64,000 nucleotides of DNA from Muscardinus avellanarius (Eukaryota; Chordata; Mammalia; Rodentia; Gliridae). Below, one piece after another: positions 24,193-33,612 of the stretch (positions are counted from its first letter, which is position 1; each line of letters starts with the position of its first letter). The notes under the pieces were generated by a model that was not told where the DNA came from, did not search any database, and saw only the letters and a program-made list of their open reading frames with translations. The stretch spans positions 17,200,158 to 17,264,157 of the forward strand of contig OY726573.1 of the NCBI GenBank assembly GCA_963383645.1, in the 5' to 3' direction. Position numbers and translations under genes: made by a program.

Positions 24193-24852
24193 TGATGGAG
24201 AACATGGACCAAACCTGAGGAACGAAAGGTTCCGAAAGAGTTAAGGCAGTTTGACGAAAGGCCAAGCATTCCACGACTCTGGGTGACTCCTGGTCTTTCC
24301 AGAATTTCATGCCCCCGGACCACTGGTGAGAGCCGGAACTGGCTGCAATCATGCCCTTAATAATCTTTCACCAGGCCTCTTTGTTTCTTCTTGGGGTTTT
24401 TGTGTGTATGTGTGGTACTGGGGTTCCTGGAAACCCTTCTACCTCCAGGCTACACTCCCAGACCTATTTTCATACTTTTTACATTTGGAAACAGGGTCTC
24501 TTAAGCCAGCACGGCTGGCTTCGAACCTGCACGATCTTCCTGTCTCCACCTCCCAAGCGCAGGGATTACAAGTATGCACCACCACGCCCGGCTGTTTCTT
24601 CTTGTTTTTTTTTTCCCTCGATGATTGTGCTCTGCAAGCATATGACGTATGTCCTATATCAATCATTCTGTATTGTGTTTAAAATTGTACTTTGATGTTT
24701 TTCTTTCTTTTTGAAGTTATGGTTTTGGTGTAGCTGAAAAAAGGTAGAAAAACTTAGTCCTAGTGAATAAAGTTGTCAGTTGTCCAAGAGACAATTGTCT
24801 GTGCCTTCATTTTAGGTCTCTCCCTCCCAAGTCCCAGAGAGGAATCTCCACA
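24193..24852 (+). mobile_element. Solo LTR inserted in LINE-1 ORF2
   Basis: Starts TGATGGAGA, ends TCTCCACA (near-inverted termini) and is flanked by AATGG at 24188-24192 and 24853-24857. The 5-bp duplication suggests an ERVL/MaLR-type integrase or a relative. A polyadenylation signal sits in 'gtgaataaagttgtc' near 24765. It contains a later SINE at 24392-24592. LINE-1 ORF2 homology resumes directly on each side. Confidence 0.85.
24392..24592 (-). mobile_element. Young-type B1-ID SINE inside the solo LTR
   Basis: Antisense compact-subfamily SINE flanked by GTTTCTTCTTG on both sides (about 24381-24391 and 24593-24603). It is the third layer of nesting: SINE in LTR in LINE-1. Confidence 0.92.
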
Positions 24853-25785
24853 AATGGTGTCTTTAGATCTGAGGCATCTTTACTGACCTTTTGTCTGGAA
24901 GATTGGTCTAGTGTTGTGAGAGGAGTGTTGAAGTCTCCCAGTATTATTGTATTGGGATTTATGTGTGACTTCATGTCACAAAGAGTTTGATTTATGAAAG
25001 TAGCTGCACCTATGTTCGTGGCATATATGTTGATTATTATTTCCTCTTGCTGGATTATTCCTTTTACCAGTAAAATATGACCTTCTTTGTCTTTTCTAAT
25101 AAGTTTGAGTTTGATGTCTAACTTGTCTAATATCATAGTTGCTACTCCTGCTTGCCTTTGAGTTCTGTTAGCATGGATTACCTTTCTCTAGCCCTTTACC
25201 TTGAGTTTGTTCCTATCTTTACTTGTAAGATGTGTTTCTTTTAAGCAGCAGATGGATGGATTCTGGTTTTTAATCCATTTTGCCACTTTATGTCTTTTTA
25301 ATGGGGAGTTGAGGCCATTTACATTCAGTGTGATTATTGAGAGATAATTTTTAATTCCTAACATGTTAAGATTTTATTTCTGTTTGAGATACTGTTTATT
25401 CTTCTTTGCTTAGTGCCTGCTGAATGGAAAATCTTGTTTCTTTGTTTCTGGCGTGTATTACCTATTTCTTCTTTGCAGTTAATCTCCTTGAGTATTTTCT
25501 CTAGCGCTGGTTTTGAAGACATAAATTCCTTCTGTTTCTGTTTGTCATGGAAGCTTCGTATTTCCCCATCTAATTTGATAGATAGTTTTGCTGTGTAGAA
25601 AATTTTTGGCTGGAAGTACTTTTCTTTCAGAGTTTGGAATATGTTACTCCAGGCCCTTCTGGCTCTCATGACTTGGTTTGGGAAGTCTGGAGTGATTCTA
25701 ATTGGTTTGCCTCTGACTGTCACTTGGCCCTTTTGTTTTTCTTGCCTTTAAGATTCTCTCCTTGGTTTTTACATTGGTCATTTTG

Positions 25786-26155
25786 TTTTGTTTTGTGTTT
25801 TATTTATTTTTATTGGTGCATTGTAATCATACATTACATTGAAATATAAGACTTGAGAAGATATACAAGCACACATCATCCAATTAGCCCTCATCCAGTC
25901 CCCATCCCATTCCCTCCCCCTCCCTCGATCCCATGCTTCTTTGGTGATTAACTTTGATACATATGTTTATGTACCTCCTGCTTTTTAAAGAGGCTCCATC
26001 CTCCCCTATTCCATACCCTCTGATTGGTCACCTTAATTGATTCACTATAGGGCCCTTTCTATAGCTTGACCACTTCCTGTTGCCCCTTTCCTACTAGTTA
26101 TTGATGATTAGGGGAAGCATCTGGTTTTAATTTTCTGCGATATTACTCTGTGCAT
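25786..26155 (-). mobile_element. LINE-1 3'UTR-derived module and A-rich tail
   Basis: Collinear similarity to the host LINE-1 3'UTR at 20395-20730: 'ttattggtgcattgtaatca' versus 'ttattggtacattatattca', then 'acacatcatccaattagccc' versus 'acacatcacccatttagccc', C-rich blocks, and 'ggaagcatctggttttaatt' versus 'gacagcatctgatttcttat'. It is diverged enough to come from another LINE-1 subfamily. I infer it supplies the 3' end recognised by LINE-1 machinery. Confidence 0.85.
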
Positions 26156-26159
26156 GCCA

Positions 26160-27900
26160 CATTGCAAATACCGATCCCAATCTTGACGGCCCCAGTTGTG
26201 GCCTGGCTACCCACTGGACTGATCAGACCTCGCTGGCTCAAGCAGCAGCCTTGCCTCATGGGAGGCCCCGGTTCTGGCCTCGCTGGCCCCGACACTGGCC
26301 TAACCCCTTAGCTAGCTCCCATCCTGGCCTCAGAGGCCCCAGCACTGGCCTTGCCTCACGGCAGGCTCCGATGTTAGCCTATGGCCCCGGCATCGGCCTA
26401 ACCCTTCGGCAAGCTCCAATCCAGGACTCAGAGGCCTCAGTAGCGGCCTTGCCTCACAGAAGGCTCCGATGCCGGACAGTGGCCCCGGTACCGGCCTAAC
26501 CCCTCAGCTGGCTCCGATCCCGGCCTCGAGGCCCCAGCACCGGCCTTGCCTCACGGCAGGCTCCGATGTTAGCCGATGGCCCCGGCATCGGCCTAACCCC
26601 TCGGCAGGCTCTGATCCAGGCCTCAGAGGCCCCAGCATCGGCCTTCCTCATGGCAGGCTCTGATCCTGGCCTCGCTGGCCCCAGCACCAGCCTAACCCCT
26701 CGGCAGTCTCCGATCCTGGCCTTGGAGGCCTCAATAACAGCCTTGCCTCAGGGAAGGCTCCGATGCCGGCCGTTGGCCCCAGCACTGGCCTAACCCCTCG
26801 GCAGGCTCCGATCCTGGCCTCAGAGGCCCCAGCACCAGCCTTGCCTCACGGCAGGCTCCAATCCGGGCCACGCTGGCCCTGGCACCGGCCTGACCCCTCG
26901 GCAGGCTCCGATTCCGGCCTCAGAGGCCCCAGCACCGGCCTTGCCTCACAGCAGGCTCCAATCCCGGCCTCGTTGGCCCCGGCACCGGCCTGACCACTCG
27001 GCAGGCTCCGATTCCGGCCTCAGAGGCCCCAGCACCGGCCTTGCCTCACAGCAGGCTCCAATCCTGGCCTCGTTGGCCCCGGCACGGGCCTAACCCCTCG
27101 GCAGGCTCCGATCCCGGCCTCGGAGGCCTCAATAATGGCCTTGCCTCACGGAAGGCTCTGATGCTGGCCGTTGGCCCCAGCACCAGCCTAACCCCTCGGC
27201 AGGCTCCAATCCCGGCCTTGGAGGCCCCAGCACCGGCCTTGCCTCATAGCAGGCTCCGATCCTGGCCTCAGAGGCCTCAATAGCAGCTTTGCCTCACGGA
27301 AGGCTCCGATGCCGGCCAGTGGCCCCGGCACCGGCCTAACCCCTCAGCAGGCTCTGATCCCAGCCTCGGAGGCCCCAGCATCGGCCTTGCCTCGCAGCAG
27401 GCTCCGATCCCAGCCTTGCTGGCCCCAGCACCGGCCTAACCCCTCTGCAGGCTCCGATCCCGGCCGCGGAGGCCCCAGCACCGGCTTTGCCTAACGACAG
27501 GCTCCGATCCCGGCCTCGCTGGCCCCGGCACCTGCCTGACCCCTCGGCAGGCTCTGATGCCGGCCAGTGGCCCCGGCACCGGCCTAACCCCTTGGCAGGC
27601 TCTGATCCCGGCCTTGGAGGCCCCAGCATTGGCCTTGCCTCGCAGCAGGCTCCAATCCCAGCCTCGCTGGCCCCGGCACCAGCCTAACCCCTCGGCAGGC
27701 TCCGATCCCGGCCTCAGAGGCCTCAATAATGGCCTTGCCTCACGGAAGGCTCCGATGCTGGCCATTGGCTCCAGCACCGGCCTAACCCCTAGGCAGGCAC
27801 TGATCCCGGCCTCGGAGGCCCCAGCACTGGCCTTGCCTCACGGCAGGCTCCGATCCCAGCTTTGCTATGTCCGTCGCCGGCCTCACCTCTCGGCAGGCTC
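26160..27900. repeat. 50-bp GC-rich tandem array (~35 copies)
   Basis: Unit of exactly 50 bp in most copies, built on 'ggccccggcaccggcctaac' + 'ccctcggcaggctccgatcc' + 'cggcctcaga'. Three unit types interleave: one with 'cctaacccctcggc', one with 'ccttgcctcacggc', and a 48-bp type with 'ggcctcaataatggcc' and 'cacggaaggc'. Because 50 is not a multiple of 3, the open frames here change phase every unit and are not genes. Confidence 0.93.
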
Positions 27901-27904
27901 TAAT

Positions 27905-28480
27905 CCAAGCACCCTCTTCGCCCAACTATTTGTCCCCCATTCTCGAGGGTGCATGGTGGTGGTAGCATTCTGCCTCTGGGGTCATTACTTCAAAAGGTCC
28001 AGGTGTAATATATCAGATCTCTGCCTCCCCTGAGTACTGGCCACTGCCATTGCCACTGCCTCCACCATTACCAGTCTTTCCCAAGCTCTCTTTTCACTCT
28101 GAATGTTGTCCAATCTTCCTAAGCATGTGTGACGGTAGCATTCAACCTTTGGTGTAATTTCTCCAAAAAATAAATAAATAAATAAGGTTGGTAGGCTCCG
28201 ATTTCTGCTTCTCCTGAATACAAGTCTCCACCGCCAACACAGATACCGCTTTCAGCACTGCCTTTCTCCTTGGTCTCCGTTAAAGTCTCTCTCTTTACAG
28301 GTGATGTCCAAGATTCTTAACAATGTAGAGAAGAAGCAGTCCTCCTTAGTGGGGAATTTTTCCAATAATTCCAGTTCATTTGGATAAGTTTTGTCTGCAT
28401 CTCCAGTATCCTGGCATCTGCCACCTCCTTGACCCCTCTCCGATATTTTCCTTTTTTCTTTTTCTTTTAATTTTTTACAG
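27905..28480. repeat. Diverged 190-200-bp repeats, about three copies
   Basis: Less GC-rich middle part of the composite element. Matching landmarks recur near 27913, 28101 and 28301 (for example 'gttgtccaatcttcctaagc' / 'gatgtccaagattcttaaca'; 'ggtagcattc' blocks; 'ctgcttctcctgaatac' / 'ctgcctcccctgagtac'). An (AAAT)n run lies at about 28167-28182. Confidence 0.6.
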
Positions 28481-28875
28481 GGTCCTTCCGGGTGGAGAGG
28501 GGGGTCACCTAGGGGTGCCCCGCCAGCGCCTACCCACCCGCCCAGGGTCAGGGGCCCAGGGTCCTTCCGGGTGGAGAGGGGGGTCGCTTAGGGGCGCCCC
28601 ACCGGCACCTGCCCATCCGCCCAGGGTCGGGGGCCCGGGGTCCTTCCGGGTGGAGAGGGGGGTCACCTAGGGGCGCCCCGCCGGCGCCTGCCCACCCGCC
28701 CAGGGTCAGGGGCCCGGGGTCCTTCCAGGTGGAGAGGGGGGCCGCCTAGGGGCATCCCGCTGACGCCTGTCCACCCGCCCAGGGTCGGGGTCCCGGGGTC
28801 CTTCCGGGTGGAGAGGGGGGTCGCCTAGGGGCGCCCCACCGGCGCCTGCCCACCCGCCCAGGGTCGGGGGCCCAG
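28481..28875. repeat. 79-bp GC-rich tandem array, 5 copies
   Basis: 'ggtccttcc' recurs at 28481, 28560, 28639, 28718 and 28797, exactly 79 bp apart each time. Units contain 'gggtggagaggggggtc' and 'cccacccgcccagggtc', are CpG-rich and differ at only a few positions. Being at the element's 5' end, it is a candidate promoter array. Confidence 0.93.
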
Positions 28876-29453
28876 GAGCCCCGGACCACGGGGTCTGCAT
28901 TGGTCATTTTGACAATTATGTGGCATAGGGAACCTCTTCTCTGATCCTGTCTAAAGGGAGTTCTATAAGTTTCCTGGATCTGTGTATCGACCTCTTGCTC
29001 TATGTCTGGAAAATTTTCTACTAGTATTTCCTTGAAGAGATTATTGATCCCTTTGGTTTCACCTTCTTTTCCCTCCTCTATTCCAATTATTCCTAGGTTA
29101 GTTCTCTTAAGATGGGCCCATATTTCTTCAATGTCAGATTCCTGCTGTCGGATTTTTTTCTGTAAATTATAAACTATACGTTCATTTTTGGAGCGATCAT
29201 CTTCTAGGAGCTAGATTCTATTCTCCATGTGTTCTAATCGATTGTTTATACTTTGAATTGAGGCCTTTACTTCAATTTTTGCATCCGTTATTTATTTTAG
29301 ACTCTCTCTGAATTCTTTTCAAAGTTCCTGTATTATTTCTACAGTTATTTTCCTAATTTGATCTTCTAGAGATCTCTGAATTTCTGTGTTATCTGGTTCT
29401 GATGTTGTGGGGTTGTGGGCATTCATTGCTCCATTGTTGTTCCTCTTTCCCAT

Positions 29454-30477
29454 GATTTCAGAAGTTTGTGCCTTCTCTGGGTTCTTCCCTGGGTCACTAC
29501 GACTTCACTTAGAGTGCTCTGGATCTGGAGTCTGTGGTAATCTCATTCACCACTACTCCTTTACTGGGTTGTATCGCAAAGTCTCAGACCCAGGGAGTTA
29601 ATCGAGGCTGCATGAAACCATGGGGTGCCAGGCTAGGTGTTTTCCCACAGGGAGCTGTGACTAGGATGTGGTATCTCTGCCACCGCTACTCCTTCACTGG
29701 GTTAGACTGAAAAATCTCAGACCCAGGGAGATTATCAAAGCTGCACAAGTCCCTGGGGTGCAGTACTGGGATTTCTCCTTTAGGGGCCGCAATTTCACTC
29801 ACGGTTGTTGAGTGCGTTGATCTGTAGCTGTCTCGGACTCTGTGAACTCTCCGCCGCTGCTGGCAATATGGCGCCGTTGCCATGCCCTCGCTGTCAGGCT
29901 GGTGTATTTCTTTTCTGGTTTTGAGCTCCATTCTGAGTCCCTGAAGGGTGTGCTGAGCTTGGCCACTGGGAGTTTTAGACGTTCTTTGCGCTTAAAAAGC
30001 TGCTGAATTACACCTGGATGTTCCGCAGCTGCTCACTTCAGCTCTTTGTTTATCTTTCCTCTCTGGAGCCTGGTGGGTTGTTGAGTGCACTGATCTGGAG
30101 CCGTCGTGGACGCAGTGAACTCGCTGCCACTGCTGGCAATATGGCGTTGCTGCCGCACCCTCAGCTGTGAAGCTGGCATATTTCTTTTCTGGTTTTGAGC
30201 TCCGTTCTGAGTCCCTTTCTTCTCTGTAGCCTGGTGCTGCGAGGAAAGATGGTGCTGGCGCAGCTGGGCCGCCAGAATGTGGGCTGGTTTCTTTTCTGGT
30301 GTCTGGTTGTTCTTCTAGCCTTTTTTTTCTCTATCCCTTGTATTTACAGTTCTTATTTCTCTGCTGATGTTGTTTTCTGGCTATGAAAAGCACTGATTTT
30401 GTGGCAATAGAGATCGATTGTTAGTGGGACTCATAAACACCGCTTTTTTCGGTCACCATCTTCCTGGAAGTCTAACA
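29454..30477 (-). promoter_or_regulatory. LINE-1 5'UTR with duplicated monomer
   Basis: The 5' end carries 'aggaagatggtgaccg', a YY1-like AAGATGG near the start as in other mammalian LINE-1s. A block with 'gccatattgccagcag', '...gatcagtgcactcaacaacc' and 'ggagctcaaaaccagaaaag' occurs twice, about 273 bp apart (around 29800-29940 and 30075-30215), which suggests tandem promoter monomers. Confidence 0.7.
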
Positions 30478-30654
30478 AGAGAATATATTTCTAAGAAGCT
30501 CAAGAGACAGATTTTTAGAGCTAAGAAGATCCAAGATATAAATATGTAAATATAAAAATATGATATAAAGCATTTTAAAAATAAAACAGACAATTATAAA
30601 AATCAAAAATCATTCCAGGCCTCTTAGTGCCACATTGTGAAATAAAAAATAATT

Positions 30655-30855
30655 TAATGCCATTTGTCGTAGCACACTCATAATCACAGTACTTGGGAGG
30701 ATGAGACAGGAGGATCACAGGTTGGCGGCCTGCCTCAGCTACTTAGTGAGGCTCTCTGCAACTTAGACCCTGTTTCAAAATAAAAAATAAAATAGGGCTG
30801 GGTCTGTAGCTCGGAAGTTGAATGCCCCTGGGTTCAATCCCCAGAACAATAATAA
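30655..30855 (+). mobile_element. B1-ID SINE
   Basis: Complete sense dimer with 'tagctcggaagttgaatgcc' in the ID half and an AAT-rich tail. Confidence 0.8.
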
Positions 30856-31214
30856 TAAATGTAATAATAATATAATATAGATTATGACATATCTCTATGT
30901 ACCTATTAACAACCTAAAATCCAAAAAATGGTCAGTATCAAGTGCTGACAAGCATGTAGAGCAACGGGAATTTTCATTTGTGGTTGGTGAAAAGCAAAGA
31001 CGCACAGCCCTGCAGCAGAGTTTTACAGAGTCTCACAGACAGCTGGCAGGGCCGTGAGCCCCTTAGTTCAGTGCTGGGTCCAGGGAGGGACCTGGACGGA
31101 GCTTCAGCACTTCCCATGGGCCCCGCCTGGGAAACAAGCGTTCCCTTCCTCCCTCCCAGGTGCCTCGCGGAAAACAGCTTGGAGCCCCCACCCACAGGAG
31201 GTGGCATTAGCGGT

Positions 31215-31698
31215 GGACACCCAAAGCCCCGCTGGAGTGGACATTAGCCATGAACAACTGACACCTGCTGGAGTGGACATTAGCCATGGACAACTGACAC
31301 CTGCTGGAGTGGACATTAGCCATGGGCACCTGTAGCCCACTGGAGTGGACATTAGTCATGGATACCTGATGCCTGCTAGAGTGGACATTAGCCGTGGACG
31401 CCCAGAGCCCTGCTGGAGTGGACAATAGCAGTGAAAACCCAGAGCCTGCTGGAGTGGACGTTAGCCATGGACACCTGACACCTGCTAGAGTGGACATTAG
31501 CCCAAAGCCTGCTGGAGTGGACATTAGCCGTGGACACCTGACACCTGCTGGAGTGGACATTATCCATGGACACCTGATGCCTGCTGGAGTGGACATTATC
31601 CATGGACACCTGATGCCTGCTGGAGTGGACATTAGCTGTGGACACCCAGAGCCCTGTGGAGTGGACATTAGTCATGGATACCCAGAGCCCTGCTAGTC
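31215..31698. repeat. 36-bp minisatellite (~13 copies)
   Basis: Units built on 'gctggagtggacattagcc' + 'atggacacctgacacct'; most are 36 bp, with shortened ones near 31490 and 31640. Because 36 is a multiple of 3, open frames run through the array on both strands (for example repeated 'AGVDISHGHLTP'). I see no start context, splice sites or homology that would make this a gene. Confidence 0.9.
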
Positions 31699-31844
31699 TA
31701 AGACCCCTGGACCATAAGTAAACTAATAAAGCCAAGATTTCCTTTTAGTTCTAACACCATCCTCGATCCCATACCCTGACACAAATCACTTCACTGTTCC
31801 TGACTTATGTTTTCATTCTCTGTGGTACATCCCTCCACTCTGAC

Positions 31845-31905
31845 TTCCAACCCCAGTTGCTTGGGAGGCTGAGACAGGAGGGCCTCAGGTTGAGGCTGCA
31901 GGCTT
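31845..31905 (+). mobile_element. B1 SINE fragment
   Basis: Short sense piece ('ttgcttgggaggctgagaca') truncated on both sides, directly before the left LTR. Confidence 0.5.
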
Positions 31906-31920
31906 CTCTCCTCACCCAGC

Positions 31921-32306
31921 TGTGGGGAGCCATTAAGGTCTTCCCCTTATCTTTACTAAAAGCATACTTCTGACTGTCCTTCCGCCCAGAGTCAACAAGG
32001 TTTGGGGTCATGGAGGTTTCAAAGTAATTCTCTCAGAACTAATGATGCTATTGTTCTGTCTGAGTTAAGATTAGGTTTGTGTTGTTTGTGTTTCCCCAGG
32101 GTATTGTTTGACCTGCCTGTGTTATATGTACTTTGGACTTGTCTTTCTTATATTCTGGGGTAACCTGAAGCTAGGAACTGTAGAAATAATCACAGGAGAA
32201 TAAACTTGGGGTCGGCCCAATAGAGATTGGAGACCCTCCCATGCTTGAATTGAATTCTTTCATCCTCACTCCTCTCTTCAGAACCCGTACTTTTGCCAGC
32301 TGGCTC
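31921..32306 (+). repeat. ERV left (5') LTR
   Basis: Same length as the right LTR with only scattered substitutions. The polyadenylation signal is near 32200. Confidence 0.88.
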
Positions 32307-32626
32307 CAGAAGGTGGTGGCCTGTATGGGGAAATTCAGAAACTGAGGATCCAGTGAAGGACACTGCCGAATAGAAAAAGAGCACGCCCAAAGACTCCTGG
32401 TGGCGGTGAGTAATGTGGGAGTTGTAATATACAATAGGTCAAAAAATTAGTCTTTTGCTTTTTGTACATATATTAAAAGATATCCTTGGTGTTAGGGAAA
32501 CTAAGACAAAACATGAAGGCGCTTTGCTTTCACTTCCTAAGGAAGATGAGGATACTTTAGATACTGAAGAAGAGGAGCAGCTTGAGGAAACAGCTGCTCG
32601 GTACCATAAAGATGAGTTATTATCTT

Positions 32627-32838
32627 AATTTTTTTTCCTGTGGGTCTAGGGATGGAATCCAGGGACATTTGATCTCCAAGCTACACCCCCTACCCCATTT
32701 TTTATTCTTTATTTTGAAACCGGGTTTCACTGAGTTTCAGAGGGCCTCACTAAGTAGCTGAGGCTGTCCGTGAACCGCGATCCTCTGGTCTCAGCCTCCG
32801 GAATGCTGGGATTACAAGTGTGCGCCACCACGCCTGGC
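32627..32838 (-). mobile_element. B1-ID SINE in ERV
   Basis: Complete antisense dimer flanked by TGAGTTATTATCTT at 32613-32626 and 32839-32852. Confidence 0.92.
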
Positions 32839-33008
32839 TGAGTTATTATCTTTAAAATCACCGCTTCAAGCGGCTATAAATCGGGCTCCAAAAAATGGTG
32901 AAAATACTAGAGGATTCAGAGTTTTCCTAGTTACTGAAGACCCTGATGGTCAAGGAGGTGTTATTAGAGGACATAGTCCCTTTCCTTTCAAACAATTAAA
33001 AGAATTAA

Positions 33009-33228
33009 GCCGGGCGTGGTGGCGCACACTTGTAATCCCCATGCTTGGGAGGCTGAGACGGGAGGATTGCACAGGTTTGAAGCCAGCCTCAGCTACTTAG
33101 TGAGGCTCTCAGCAACTTAGTGAGATCCTGTTTCCAAATAAAATATAAAATAGGTCTGGGAGCATAGCCCGGAGGTAGAAAAGCCTCTGGGTTCCACCAC
33201 CAGTACCACCAAAAAAAAAAAAAAAAAA
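33009..33228 (+). mobile_element. B1-ID SINE in ERV
   Basis: Complete sense dimer of the 'ggtctgggagcatagcccgg' type with an A22 tail, flanked by AAAAGAATTAA on both sides. Confidence 0.9.
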
Positions 33229-33275
33229 AAAAGAATTAAAAATGGCTTGTGCTCAGTATGGGCCATTGAATGCTG

Positions 33276-33517
33276 ACAAAACTGGTCGCACAGCAGCAGA
33301 TAGATATTGGCATCCATCCTCCAAAATCAATTTTGCTCTAGTAAAATGGAAAGATCCTTGCACAGGAATTTGGAAAGGTCCCGACCCTGTACTAATATGG
33401 GGACGAGGGCATGTTTGTGTTTTCTCACAGGATGAAGATAATGTATGGTGGATACCTGAGCGGCTGGTGCGACATATGGGGAAGACCTTAATGGCTCCCC
33501 ACATACAGAGCTTATAG
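33276..33517 (+). pseudogene. ERV integrase C-terminal remnant
   Basis: About 80 codons matching the C-terminal SH3-like DNA-binding domain of betaretroviral integrases ('GPDPVLIWGRG' motif, then a Trp-Trp-Ile-Pro block). The catalytic core and zinc domain are absent. It is fused to the gag remnant by a large internal deletion. Confidence 0.82.
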
Positions 33518-33612
33518 CTCTGTATTAACCAAAGACGGGTAATCCTTGATACCTGAAGGTAACAACCTAAGACAGGCACAGTCTTCTTTGAATATAATAA
33601 GAAAGGGAGAAC

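Larger units (their letters stand above)
20751..25364 (-). pseudogene. LINE-1 ORF2 (endonuclease/reverse transcriptase), broken
   Basis: The endonuclease N-terminus begins at about 25364 ('ITLNVNGLNSPLKRHK'), and the GDFNTPL motif lies at about 24940. Blocks typical of LINE-1 reverse transcriptase follow, for example '[20 protein letters not shown]' just before the SINE. The C-terminal cysteine-rich region (Cys-x3-Cys, His, Cys pattern near 21120) and an intact 300-residue end close at 20751. It is broken by stops and frameshifts, by the solo LTR in the endonuclease/RT interval and by a SINE in the RT region. Confidence 0.92.
25786..28897 (-). mobile_element. Composite VNTR/LINE-1-tailed retrotransposon (SVA-like plan)
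   Basis: 3112-bp insertion in LINE-1 ORF1, flanked by CATTGGTCATTTTG at 25772-25785 and 28898-28911. Read on the - strand: a GC-rich 79-bp array (28875-28481), about three diverged 190-200-bp repeats (28480-27905), a 50-bp array (about 27900-26160), a LINE-1 3'UTR-like module (about 26155-25800) and an A-rich tail directly against the duplication. Tail plus duplication are the hallmarks of LINE-1-type target-primed reverse transcription. It has no ORF for its own enzymes; array-spanning open frames are composition artefacts. The plan recalls primate SVA/LAVA elements, but no module is Alu- or ERV-derived. I do not recognise a named family. Confidence 0.88.
25358..29453 (-). pseudogene. LINE-1 ORF1 (RNA-binding protein), split by composite element
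   Basis: Start codon at 29453 (MGKRNNNGAM...), then the coiled-coil region. The sequence is interrupted at 28911/25772 by the 3.1-kb insertion. The C-terminal domain ('GKPIRITPDFPNQVMRARRA', 'FQPKIFYTAKLSIKLDGEIR') follows to the stop at 25358. Without the insert the region is about 970 nt, near 320 codons, the usual ORF1p size, with at least one frameshift just before the C-terminal domain. Confidence 0.92.
20395..30477 (-). mobile_element. Full-length LINE-1 with nested insertions
   Basis: Antisense LINE-1 bounded by a 15-bp duplication. From its 5' end (30477) it has a 1.0-kb 5'UTR, ORF1 (start codon 29453), ORF2 (about 25364-20751), a 3'UTR and an A-rich tail. It spans 10.08 kb because of a composite retroelement (25786-28897), a solo LTR (24193-24852) and a SINE (23050-23250). 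Removing these and their duplications leaves about 6.1 kb, a normal LINE-1 length. Both ORFs carry stops or frameshifts, so it cannot move now, but long intact blocks (about 300 codons of the ORF2 end) suggest moderate age. Confidence 0.95.
32515..33275 (+). pseudogene. ERV gag remnant, interrupted by SINEs
   Basis: Short in-frame stretch: an acidic linker region, then after the first SINE a segment resembling the start of a betaretroviral capsid. It continues past the second SINE and breaks off near 33275, where integrase homology begins. Most of gag is absent. Confidence 0.65.

Noticed and set aside
26251..28033. Long open frames (60-158 codons) rich in Ala, Pro and Ser
   Set aside because: They run through the 50-bp array, which shifts frame every unit. 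They have no conserved start or domain and are composition artefacts.
31215..31698. Regular 36-bp repeats resembling a CRISPR array
   Set aside because: Units are adjacent with no unique spacers, and the DNA is a mammalian nuclear sequence. It is a minisatellite.
33242..33517. Possible domesticated integrase gene
   Set aside because: Only the C-terminal domain remains, joined to a gag scrap within a deleted ERV. There is no sign of an independent promoter or of an intact protein.
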